A program made the translations under genes and the position numbers. DNA of 64,000 bases from assembly GCA_017442365.1 (NCBI GenBank), contig JAFRZW010000016.1, positions 1-64,000 of the forward strand. Reading direction: 5' to 3'. The notes below the pieces were generated by a model, which worked only from the letters and a program-made list of their open reading frames with translations, was not told the DNA's origin and made no database searches. Shown here piece by piece: positions 39,006 through 46,716 of the stretch. Positions within the stretch are counted from its first letter, which is position 1; every line of letters begins with the position of its first letter. The stretch is from Rikenellaceae bacterium. Its GTDB lineage: Bacteria > Bacteroidota > Bacteroidia > Bacteroidales > Rikenellaceae.

Positions 39006-39689
39006 TTATATCTCCACCAGCTTGTGTTTGATGGCATAGACCACCAGATTGGCGGTGTTGGGGCAGCCGGTTTTGTCCAAGATGTTGGCGCGATGTTTAT
39101 CGACCGTACGTTTCGAGATGAATAGTTTGTCGGCAATCTGCTGATTCGAGAGTCCTTTGCAGATCTCCAACAGTACCTCCAATTCGCGCTCCGAGAGAGC
39201 CTCGTCGTCCTCGATCACAACTTCGGGCGTGGGCTGGGGTGTGGTGTGCAGACAGCTCACCAACGAGTCGAGCAGCTCTTGCGAGAAGTAGCTTCCGCCC
39301 GCTGCGACGGTTTCGATCGCCGTAACCACCTCGTCGATATCGGAACTTTTGAGCAGAAAACCCTTTGCGCCGACCGACACCATACGATAGTAGTAGTCCT
39401 CGTCGCCAAACATTGAGAGGGTGATTACCTTCAAATCGGGGCGCAATTCGAGGGCGCGTGCTGTGGCTTCGTCGCCCGAGATGCCGCTCATTGCGATATC
39501 CATAAATACGACATCGACATCGTGTTCGGGCAGTTTTTCGAGAAACTCTTCTCCGCTCGATGCCTCGCCCACAACGCGGCAGATACCGCTGGCATTGAGC
39601 AATCCGCGCAGACCATTGCGGAAGAGCGTATGGTCATCGACCAGAAAAATTCTGTAAGGCAGGTTATTCGTTTTCATCATCTTCGTCAT
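39006..39689 (-). CDS. NarL/LuxR-type response regulator
   Basis: A 227-residue regulator. Receiver (about 10-130) with VDDH, phosphorylated Asp in VVFMDIAM and Lys in GFLLKSS. LuxR-type helix-turn-helix (about 165-225): LSERELEVLLEICKGLSNQQIADKLFISKRTVDKHRANIL. It controls transcription once phosphorylated by the neighbouring kinase. The start overlaps the kinase gene; ATGs at 39689, 39680 and 39677 are all possible. Confidence 0.93.
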   Translation of the reverse strand: MTKMMKTNNLPYRIFLVDDHTLFRNGLRGLLNASGICRVVGEASSGEEFLEKLPEHDVDVVFMDIAMSGISGDEATARALELRPDLKVITLSMFGDEDYYYRMVSVGAKGFLLKSSDIDEVVTAIETVAAGGSYFSQELLDSLVSCLHTTPQPTPEVVIEDDEALSERELEVLLEICKGLSNQQIADKLFISKRTVDKHRANILDKTGCPNTANLVVYAIKHKLVEI

Positions 39690-40647
39690 TTACAATGTTT
39701 TCGCCTATGGTGCTCACGACAATCGAGGCTGCCATACCTTTGTTGGGCTGGCTGGTGATCTCGATGGTGCCACCAAGTGAGTGTATGCGCGAGGTGAGGT
39801 TCGACATTCCCATACCGTAGTCGGCTACGGCTTGGGTGTTGAATCCGCGCCCGTTGTCGCTATAAGTCAAATAGATACGATCATAAACAAGTTGCAGGTC
39901 GAGCTCGATTTTGGTGCAGCCCGAGTGTTTGAGCGAGTTGTTGATCAGCTCGCAGATGACACGATAGAGTATCACCTCGATATCGTGGCCGAAACGCTCC
40001 TTGCGCAGGTTGGTATCGAAACGCATTTCGATTGTGCGCAACTGAGGGTTTTTGTTGATGAAATTGGTGATACCGCGCACCAGACCGAAGTCGTTGAGCA
40101 CCTGTGGCGAGAGGTTGTTCGAGATCTCGCGCAACGAGCGGATCGCCTCGTCGATCACGGCCGAGGTCGAGGCTATCAGTTCGCGGTTCTCTTCGTCTTC
40201 GGCTCGTTTTGCCAGCACCGACATCGACATCTTTGCCGATGAAAGCAGTGGCCCCATACCGTCGTGCAACTCGCGTGAGTAGCGCGAGCGGAACTTCTCC
40301 TCGGTTCGAAGTACAGCCGTCAGGATTCGCTTGTTGGTCAATTTGCGCTGGTGGTCGAGGTGGCCGATATAGGTGAATAGTTTATGGGCATAGAGCACTC
40401 CGACAGCAATGCAGAGCGATGCGACGGCATCGAGCCAGATGTATAGTTCGTTGGGGGCTTTGGCGGTCGAATCATCGACAAATGTTTGAACATATTGTCC
40501 GTATCGTGTAACCGACATTGCGGCCATACCGATAATCAGCAGAATCCAAATCGAGTTGTACTTGGTGAGGCGCACCAATCTGATGGCTGCGATTGTAGCC
40601 AGTGTTTGGAGCATAATTGATATGATAATTAGTGCTTTAAGTACCAT
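39664..40647 (-). CDS. NarX-type sensor histidine kinase
   Basis: A 327-residue kinase with three hydrophobic segments in the first 110 residues and only a short loop outside, so it may sense signals in or near the membrane. The HisKA_3 helix has the phospho-acceptor His in RYSRELHDGMGPLLSSAKM; the ATPase part has ELINNSLKHSG and YSDNGRGF and GMGMSNLTSRI. It overlaps the regulator gene downstream, its evident partner. A -7 box TATATTTG (minus strand) lies at 40690-40697. Confidence 0.93.
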   Translation of the reverse strand: MVLKALIIISIMLQTLATIAAIRLVRLTKYNSIWILLIIGMAAMSVTRYGQYVQTFVDDSTAKAPNELYIWLDAVASLCIAVGVLYAHKLFTYIGHLDHQRKLTNKRILTAVLRTEEKFRSRYSRELHDGMGPLLSSAKMSMSVLAKRAEDEENRELIASTSAVIDEAIRSLREISNNLSPQVLNDFGLVRGITNFINKNPQLRTIEMRFDTNLRKERFGHDIEVILYRVICELINNSLKHSGCTKIELDLQLVYDRIYLTYSDNGRGFNTQAVADYGMGMSNLTSRIHSLGGTIEITSQPNKGMAASIVVSTIGENIVNDEDDENE

Positions 40648-40761
40648 TTTCGATTATTGTTTCGTTGAGCTGAGCCCTAATATTCCACACAAATATAAAA
40701 ATTTTTCGGACGAAATCCTAACTCAGCCGATTTTCTTGCCTGAGAATTTTCGTGCGAGACT

Positions 40762-40917
40762 ATGTGGGTGGTGAAAAATACAATATTTAGACAAGGTGAA
40801 ATGGCTAAAATTGATCAAAATTGCCCTAAAATGGCGAAAAAATTGGATTTACTATTGTATAATCCAACCCAATATCGTAGCTTTGCGAATGAGAATGATG
40901 GTATCAGCGACGAATGA
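40762..40917 (+). CDS. Doubtful 51-residue frame
   Basis: An ATG-started frame (MWVVKNTIFRQGEMAKIDQN...) in the AT-rich 274-base gap between the kinase gene and tRNA-Arg. No promoter box, ribosome site or recognisable family was seen. Listed only because the frame stays open through AT-rich DNA; the gap otherwise shows just the kinase -7 box. Confidence 0.15.
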   Translation: MWVVKNTIFRQGEMAKIDQNCPKMAKKLDLLLYNPTQYRSFANENDGISDE

Positions 40918-40921
40918 AAAG

Positions 40922-40993
40922 TAGTCCCGACGGGAATCGAACCCATATCGTATGAACCGGAATCATATATTCTATCCATTGAACTACGGGACC
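40922..40993 (-). tRNA. tRNA-Arg (CCG)
   Basis: A 72-base cloverleaf: acceptor GGTCCCG with CGGGACT (first pair G-T), anticodon stem TATGA/TCATA around TTCCGGT, anticodon CCG (codon CGG). CCA is not encoded. Confidence 0.92.
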
Positions 40994-41057
40994 AAACCGA
41001 GTGCAAAGATGAGAAAAATATTTATAATTTGAAAATTATTACTTAATTCGCAAGGTT

Positions 41058-41708
41058 ATGACGCAGCACTTCAACTCGATAGCAGAATCGAGCGCGGGAC
41101 TTACCCCTTGGCAGCGCCTCGAAACCATTATCAAGATGAGCGGTATGAGTATCAACGCCTTTGCGCGTTGCATCGGTCTATCGCGCGGCGAGAATCTCTA
41201 CCAAATCAAAAAGGGTAACAACGGCATTAGCCGCGATCTGGCTCACCGTATCACAAACTACTATCCGCAGATCAGCTTCGCGTGGCTGGTGGCGGGCGAG
41301 GGTGCGATGACCATCGACGGTCAGAGTACGACGGGCATACCTTTCTATAATTGCTCGTGTCCCGACGATATCGATCGTCTTGCGACGGACGATCCCGACG
41401 GCTATGTGGCGATGCCCGGCTTTGAAGATTGTTGTGCGGTGATTGCTCACAATTGGCAGAGTAAAGATGGTATCCCGCAGGGGGCATACGTCTTTCTGCA
41501 CCGTATGGAGAAACGCTATGTGCGTATGGGACAATATTTTCTGATCTCGGATCAATATGTGGGATTCTGCCAGATCAGAACGTTGAGTAAGTTGCGCAAG
41601 TTGAAGGTTACGGGGTGCAAGGTCCCCGTGTCGCTCAAACATCTCGAACGAGATGAGGCTCACGAACTCTACCTCGTGCGTGGTGTGTTAAATGTTGTCG
41701 GAAAATAG
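41058..41708 (+). CDS. HTH regulator, phage-repressor-like
   Basis: A 216-residue protein. Residues about 17-80 form a helix-turn-helix domain of the phage CI/XRE kind (WQRLETIIKMSGMSINAFARCIGLSRGENLYQIKKG). The C-terminal part (about 115-215) has the beta-rich outline of an S24-like domain (IPQGAYVFLHRMEKRYVRMGQYFLISD), but no Ser/Lys catalytic pair or Ala-Gly cleavage site was found. It could be a stable repressor. It is 21 bases ahead of lgt and may share a transcript. Confidence 0.72.
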   Translation: MTQHFNSIAESSAGLTPWQRLETIIKMSGMSINAFARCIGLSRGENLYQIKKGNNGISRDLAHRITNYYPQISFAWLVAGEGAMTIDGQSTTGIPFYNCSCPDDIDRLATDDPDGYVAMPGFEDCCAVIAHNWQSKDGIPQGAYVFLHRMEKRYVRMGQYFLISDQYVGFCQIRTLSKLRKLKVTGCKVPVSLKHLERDEAHELYLVRGVLNVVGK

Positions 41709-41729
41709 TTTTAAGGTATAAAATAAGTT

Positions 41730-42632
41730 ATGTTGATGTCAATTTTTTGGGATTTCGATCCCGTGATGTTGCGTATTGGCGGGAGTTTCGAGATCCGCTA
41801 CTACGGTTTGATGTGGGCATTGGCAATCGGCTTGGCGGCAGTGATGTTCGATCGCTTTGTCAAGCGCGAGGGGCTGCCCGAAAAGGTGTCGGAGTCGATC
41901 TTCTACTTCGGTACATTGGCGACGATTATAGGCTCGCGCGTGGGACACTGTCTGTTCTACGAGCCTGACAAATATCTTGCTGAGCCTCTGCGTATTTTGA
42001 CCGATATCCGCGATGGCGGTATGGCCAGCCACGGTGCGGCAATCGGTCTGCTGATCGGCTTGTGGCTGTTCTCGCGTCGCAACAAGTTGCCCTACCTTTG
42101 GTCGCTCGACCGCATTATGATTGTGGTGGCGATCGGTGGTGCATTTGTCCGCTTTGGCAATCTGTTCAACTCCGAGATTATTGGTGCTCCGACCGACTCA
42201 CCGTGGGGCTTCATCTTCGCACGTTTGTATCCCGCAGGGACGCCCGTCGAGGCGATGGTGGCACGCCATCCGGCACAGATCTATGAGGCTCTGTGCTACA
42301 TCGCAACCTTCGTGGTGTTGATGTGGCTCTACTACAAGCGCGATATGGCGCGTCGTCGTCCGGGTTTGATGTTCGGTGTGGGTCTGATCGGTATCTTCTT
42401 GACCCGATTCTTGATCGAGTTCATCAAGGAGAACCAAGAGGCATTCGAGGAGTCGTGGACACTCAATATGGGTCAGTGGCTCAGTGTTCCGTTTATTGTG
42501 ATGGGTATTGCGCTGATCGTGTATGCCGTGCGTCGCCCTGAGGTTAAGCCTGTTGCTGCGGCACCTGCTCCGAAGGTCGCATCGGCAACGACCGCTCCCA
42601 AAACCAAAAAAGCGAAGAAAAGAAAGTGGTAA
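41730..42632 (+). CDS. lgt: Prolipoprotein diacylglyceryl transferase
   Basis: A 300-residue inner membrane enzyme with about seven transmembrane segments that adds diacylglycerol to the lipobox Cys of prolipoproteins. Signatures: RYYGLMWALAIG, GSRVGHCLFYEP, GGMASHGAAIGLL, RFGNLFNSEIIG and RHPAQIYEAL. The last 35 residues are an Ala/Pro/Lys-rich cytoplasmic tail not needed for the fold. The gene overlaps the next by seven bases. It serves the many lipoproteins seen in this window. Confidence 0.96.
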   Translation: MLMSIFWDFDPVMLRIGGSFEIRYYGLMWALAIGLAAVMFDRFVKREGLPEKVSESIFYFGTLATIIGSRVGHCLFYEPDKYLAEPLRILTDIRDGGMASHGAAIGLLIGLWLFSRRNKLPYLWSLDRIMIVVAIGGAFVRFGNLFNSEIIGAPTDSPWGFIFARLYPAGTPVEAMVARHPAQIYEALCYIATFVVLMWLYYKRDMARRRPGLMFGVGLIGIFLTRFLIEFIKENQEAFEESWTLNMGQWLSVPFIVMGIALIVYAVRRPEVKPVAAAPAPKVASATTAPKTKKAKKRKW

Positions 42633-43519
42633 AAGATAACATTACACAGCTGTTGTTCAATGCCTTGGCGCAGCGACAGACGGTCGTCCTGCTCGGCATA
42701 GGTTCGTTGCGATTCCGTCGTGTGGCAGCCAAGCTCGAAGGCTCGACGCTTACGCCGCCGCGCAATATGTTTCGTTTTTCAAGCCGCGAGGAGGGTCGTT
42801 CGTTGCTCGATATGTTGGTCGATGAGGCGGGTTGCACGCGCGAGGAGGGTGAGGAGGCTTACCGTCGTTGGTTGCACCGCATCAAGCAGGGTCATTCGGT
42901 TGTGATCGAAGGTGTCGGACGTATCGAAGATGATTTTTTCACACCCTCTGAGGTGCTTGAACGTCTGCTCAATCCGACCTCCGACGCGCCCGTCGTGTTG
43001 CGTCGCCACCGTTCGTTGCGCGGTCTGTGGATCGGCTTGGCGGCAGTGGCTTTGGTGGCTGTTGCCGGTGGTGCGTGGTGGTATGTTAATATGCACTCTG
43101 CGCCCGCGCCGATGCGTGTAGCTCAGACGACTGAGAAACCTGCTGCTGAGGTGGTTGAAACGGCTGATAGCGTGGTGGAGAGTGCTGCCGAGCCTGTCGA
43201 GGAGGTTGTGCCTGTGGCTGAGAGTGTGCAATCCCCTGCGCCCGAAAACAAGCCTGCGCCTGCCACGACCGAGATTGGCGAGATGACGTCGGGAATGAGC
43301 TATGTGGTTGTGGGTGTCTTTTCGACTGAGGCCAATGCTCGCAAATTCATCGAGCAGATGGCGCGACGTGCTCCTGAAATGGCTTGTCGAGCGTACAAAT
43401 TCCAAGGTTCGAAATTTATGGTCAGCGGTTTCGAGTCGGCAGACGGAGCCGAGGCATCGGCCTTTATCCGCGACCACCGCGCGCAGTTCCCTGACCTATG
43501 GGTCTATAAACGCAAGTAG
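42626..43519 (+). CDS. HU-CCDC81/SPOR membrane protein
   Basis: A 297-residue protein starting at GTG within the last codons of lgt. Residues 1-115 form an HU-like (HU-CCDC81) domain, with LLFNALAQRQTVVLLGIGSLRFRR and VVIEGVGRIEDD. One transmembrane helix lies at about 133-153. A low-complexity Glu/Pro/Ala spacer follows, and residues 222-297 are a SPOR domain (YVVVGVFSTEANARKFIEQM) that binds denuded peptidoglycan. The order puts the HU-like part in the cytoplasm and SPOR in the periplasm, which suggests a link between nucleoid and division wall. Bacteroidota-typical. Confidence 0.88.
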   Translation: MVKDNITQLLFNALAQRQTVVLLGIGSLRFRRVAAKLEGSTLTPPRNMFRFSSREEGRSLLDMLVDEAGCTREEGEEAYRRWLHRIKQGHSVVIEGVGRIEDDFFTPSEVLERLLNPTSDAPVVLRRHRSLRGLWIGLAAVALVAVAGGAWWYVNMHSAPAPMRVAQTTEKPAAEVVETADSVVESAAEPVEEVVPVAESVQSPAPENKPAPATTEIGEMTSGMSYVVVGVFSTEANARKFIEQMARRAPEMACRAYKFQGSKFMVSGFESADGAEASAFIRDHRAQFPDLWVYKRK

Positions 43520-43536
43520 TTGCGATTCTCAATCCA

Positions 43537-43572
43537 AAAAAAATCCGCACCGACAGGGTGCGGATTTTTTTG
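43537..43572. terminator. Shared terminator of the HU-SPOR and M3 peptidase genes
   Basis: Nine-base perfect stem 43543-43551 / 43557-43565, with A-run before and T-run after; serves both convergent genes. Confidence 0.9.
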
Positions 43573-43593
43573 TGTGTGCCGAGAATCTCTCCG

Positions 43594-45900
43594 TTACATC
43601 TCTTCGATGTCGTTGATGACCAGCGTGGGGGTCGTCTGCTCCTCGACAACCTCTTCCTCCTCGATCAGTCCGCGACCGAGCAGCAACGGTTTGCGATCGG
43701 GATCGGCGCCACGGAAGTCGCGGTAGAGATCCATACCGTCGGCCTCGCCACCACGTGCCAGCACTTTGTTGCGGAAGTCGGTTGCGATGCGTTTGTTGAA
43801 GATGTCGCCACTCTCGACAAATGCCTGATAAGCGTCTTTGTCGAGCACTTCGGCCCACAGATAACTGTAATAACCCGACGAATAACCGCCATCGAAGATG
43901 TGGCTGAAATAGGGATAGCGATAGCGCGGTGCAATCTGCTCCATCAATCCGCGACGCTCGTTGAGCATCTTACGCTCGAACTCATTGACGTCGATGGGCG
44001 AGAATTGCTCGATAGTGTGAATGTCCATATCGGTCAGCGAGGCTGCCAGCAACTCGACGGTATTGAAGCCTTGATTGAAGTGGCGGCTGCGCTGCAATTT
44101 TTCGATCAGGTGGTGGGGAATGGGGTCGTTTGTGCGGTGGTGCAACGCATAGCGACGCAACATCTCAGGCTCCAAAGCCCAATTCTCCATAATCTGCGAG
44201 GGTAGCTCCACAAAGTCGCGCTCGACACCACCCAAACCGCCATACTTCACCTGCGAGAAGAGGTTGTGCAGTGCGTGTCCAAACTCGTGGAAGAAGGTCT
44301 GCGTCTCGTCGATCGAGAGCAGAGCAGGGTCGCCACCCGTCGGACGCGGGAAGTTGCAGACGATGCTCACAATGGGAGCAATGCGGTTACCCTCGGCATC
44401 GAAGCTCTGAGTGCGATACTCGCCGCACCACGCGCCACCGCTCTTGCCATCGCGCGGGAAGTAGTCGAGATAGAGCACTCCGAGGTGTTCGTTCTTCTCG
44501 TCGAGCACTTCGTATGTTTCGCAATCATCGTGATAGACAGGTAGTTGAACGGGGCGGAAGGTCAAGCCGTAGAGGCGGTTGCTCAGTTCGAAGATACCCG
44601 AACGCACATTCTCCAACGAGAAGTAGGGGCGCAGCGATGATTCATCGAACGAGTAGTCGCGTTTGCGCACCTTCTCGGCATAGTACCACCAATCCCACGA
44701 CGCGAAATCGTCGAGACCGGTCTCCTCCTTCATCATCTCGCGCATAGCCTCCATCTCGGCCTTTGCGCGCTCCAAAGCGGGAGCCCACAGCTCGTCCATC
44801 ATCGCATAGACATTTTCGGGCGTGCGAGCCATCTGTACGTCCAGCACATAGTGGGCGTGAGTGGGGTAGCCCAACAGATGAGCACGCTCGGTACGCAGAC
44901 GAACGATGTCGTTGATTACCTGCTTGTTATCAATGCTGTCGTTGTAGTTGCAACGATCCAGATAGCCGCGGTAGAGTTTCTCGCGCAGTTCGCGCTTCGA
45001 CGAGTAGGTCAGGAAGGGCAACATACTCGGTTTCTTGGTGGTGAAGACCCACTTGCCCTTCATATCGCGTGCCGAGGCCTCCGACGCTGCTGCATCGCGG
45101 ATCGACGAGGGCAGTCCGTCCAGATCGTCTTGATCGCTGATAACCAGCTCGAAACCCGAATTGGCAGCCAACAGGTTTGCTGCATACTTCACGCGGGCAG
45201 CCGAAAGCTCCTCATCAACCTTGCGCAGTTGCTCCTTGTCCTCGACCGAGAGCAACGCACCGCCACGTACGAAACGACGATAGAGTTTCTCGGTCAGTCG
45301 CAGCTGCAACGAATCAAGACCCAGCGCGCCACGACGCTCATAGACGCTCTTAACGCGCTCGAACAGAGCGTCGTTCATCATAATTGCGCCACTATGAGCT
45401 GTCAGCTTGGGCGACATCTCCTGCTCGATGGCCTGCATCTCGGCATTGGTCTCGGCAGCGCACAGCAGGCTGAAACACAGCTCGACACGTTCGAGCAACT
45501 TGCCCGAATTGTCGTAGGCGAGAACCGTATTTTCGAACGTCGGCTCGTCGTTATTGGTAACGATGGCGTTGATCTCGGCGTTATGCACCGACATCGCCTG
45601 CTCCAATGCGGGGGCGAAGTGCTCGGCCTTGATACGGTCAAACGGGGGAACACCGAAGCGGTCGTTCCACTCCGAGAGCAGAGGATTTTCCATAGTCTGT
45701 TCGGTTTTAGGGGTGCAACTCTGCATAAAGAACATCGCCACGGCCAGAGCCACGAAAACGATGCCTAACAATACGGTACGCACGATGGGCATCTTCTCGC
45801 CATTGCGTTTAGCAGCGATCGAGCGACCCAACCAGCGACCAAAATATACCGCCGCAATGATTGCTGATGCGGCAAGTACTGTAAGAATAATGAACTTCAT
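43594..45900 (-). CDS. M3-family metallopeptidase (Dcp-like)
   Basis: A 768-residue peptidase. Zinc motif HEFGH lies in TQTFFHEFGHALHNLFSQV (about 515-533); NFNPLL-type N-terminal helices and DGGYSSGYYSYLWAEVLDKDAY match peptidyl-dipeptidase Dcp. The N-terminus is unusual: a first hydrophobic helix (2-22), a basic loop (AAKRNGEK), then a second helix ending in FFMQSC (Cys 62). If translation starts at the ATG of MPIVRTVLLG (45792) the protein would be a lipoprotein; from 45900 it would have two membrane helices. An acidic tail (EEEEVVEEQ) ends the chain. Promoter at 45961-45991. Confidence 0.92.
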   Translation of the reverse strand: MKFIILTVLAASAIIAAVYFGRWLGRSIAAKRNGEKMPIVRTVLLGIVFVALAVAMFFMQSCTPKTEQTMENPLLSEWNDRFGVPPFDRIKAEHFAPALEQAMSVHNAEINAIVTNNDEPTFENTVLAYDNSGKLLERVELCFSLLCAAETNAEMQAIEQEMSPKLTAHSGAIMMNDALFERVKSVYERRGALGLDSLQLRLTEKLYRRFVRGGALLSVEDKEQLRKVDEELSAARVKYAANLLAANSGFELVISDQDDLDGLPSSIRDAAASEASARDMKGKWVFTTKKPSMLPFLTYSSKRELREKLYRGYLDRCNYNDSIDNKQVINDIVRLRTERAHLLGYPTHAHYVLDVQMARTPENVYAMMDELWAPALERAKAEMEAMREMMKEETGLDDFASWDWWYYAEKVRKRDYSFDESSLRPYFSLENVRSGIFELSNRLYGLTFRPVQLPVYHDDCETYEVLDEKNEHLGVLYLDYFPRDGKSGGAWCGEYRTQSFDAEGNRIAPIVSIVCNFPRPTGGDPALLSIDETQTFFHEFGHALHNLFSQVKYGGLGGVERDFVELPSQIMENWALEPEMLRRYALHHRTNDPIPHHLIEKLQRSRHFNQGFNTVELLAASLTDMDIHTIEQFSPIDVNEFERKMLNERRGLMEQIAPRYRYPYFSHIFDGGYSSGYYSYLWAEVLDKDAYQAFVESGDIFNKRIATDFRNKVLARGGEADGMDLYRDFRGADPDRKPLLLGRGLIEEEEVVEEQTTPTLVINDIEEM

Positions 45901-45960
45901 TGGTATAAAATTGCGTTAAAATTGTTACTTTTGCAGTTTAATACATATATAATTACATAG

Positions 45961-45991
45961 CAAAGATAAAATTTACCCCGTAAATATGCAA
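45961..45991 (-). promoter_or_regulatory. M3 peptidase promoter overlapping the rsmE start
   Basis: Minus-strand TTG (45989-45991) and TATCTTTG (45961-45968), 20 bases apart. The -33 box lies inside the first codons of rsmE (ATG 45986). rsmE has its own -7 box TACTTTTG at 45926-45933, so the two transcripts would overlap at their 5' ends. Confidence 0.7.
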
Positions 45992-46690
45992 CTTTTTTAC
46001 GCTCCCGATTTCACACCGCCGCTCTATATGCTCTCCGAGGAGGAGAGCAAGCACTGCGTCAGAGTGCTGCGTATGGTCGTTGGCGACCGTCTGCACCTGA
46101 CCGATGGGCGCGGTACGATGTATGAGTGTCGGGTGGTCGATGCAGCCCCGAAACGTTGTACGGTTGAGGTGGTTACGACGCACGAGGAGTACGAGCGTCT
46201 GCCCTACGAACTGACGATGGCTGTGGCTCCGACCAAGAATATCGAACGTTTCGAGTGGTTTTTGGAGAAGGCGACCGAGGTGGGTGTTACGCGATTTATT
46301 CCCGTGGTGAGCGAGCACTCGGAGCGTCGAGAGATCAAACCCGAACGCGAAAACAAGGTGATCACCTCGGCAATGAAGCAGTCGCTCAAAGCCTATCACC
46401 CCGAGTTGGCACCGATGACGCCCTTCCGTCGTGTGGTCGAGGAGGCTACGGCGAGCGTCAAACTCATCGCTCACTGTGAGCCGAGCGAGCGCGTGTTCCT
46501 GCCCAAAGCCGTCAATAAGGGCGACGATGTGATCATACTGATCGGACCCGAGGGTGATTTCTCGCCCGAGGAGATCGCCTTTGCCGAGGCACACGGTTTC
46601 CGTTCGATCACGCTTGGCGACGCGCGTCTGCGCACCGAAACGGCTGCGGTGGTGGCGACGGTGATGGTTGCAACCGTAAATCAGATGTAA
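45986..46690 (+). CDS. rsmE: 16S rRNA (uracil-1498-N3)-methyltransferase
   Basis: A 234-residue SPOUT methyltransferase. It has the N-terminal PUA-like domain (1-70) with HCVRVLRMVVGD, then LEKATEVGVTRFIPVVSEHS and the SAM-binding knot with IGPEGDFSPEEI and SITLGDARLRTETAAV. It methylates U1498 of 16S rRNA. The gene ends 26 bases before the complex I-like operon and may be its first gene. Confidence 0.95.
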   Translation: MQLFYAPDFTPPLYMLSEEESKHCVRVLRMVVGDRLHLTDGRGTMYECRVVDAAPKRCTVEVVTTHEEYERLPYELTMAVAPTKNIERFEWFLEKATEVGVTRFIPVVSEHSERREIKPERENKVITSAMKQSLKAYHPELAPMTPFRRVVEEATASVKLIAHCEPSERVFLPKAVNKGDDVIILIGPEGDFSPEEIAFAEAHGFRSITLGDARLRTETAAVVATVMVATVNQM

Positions 46691-46716
46691 CGAAAAAATA
46701 CAAAACAAAAAACTAT

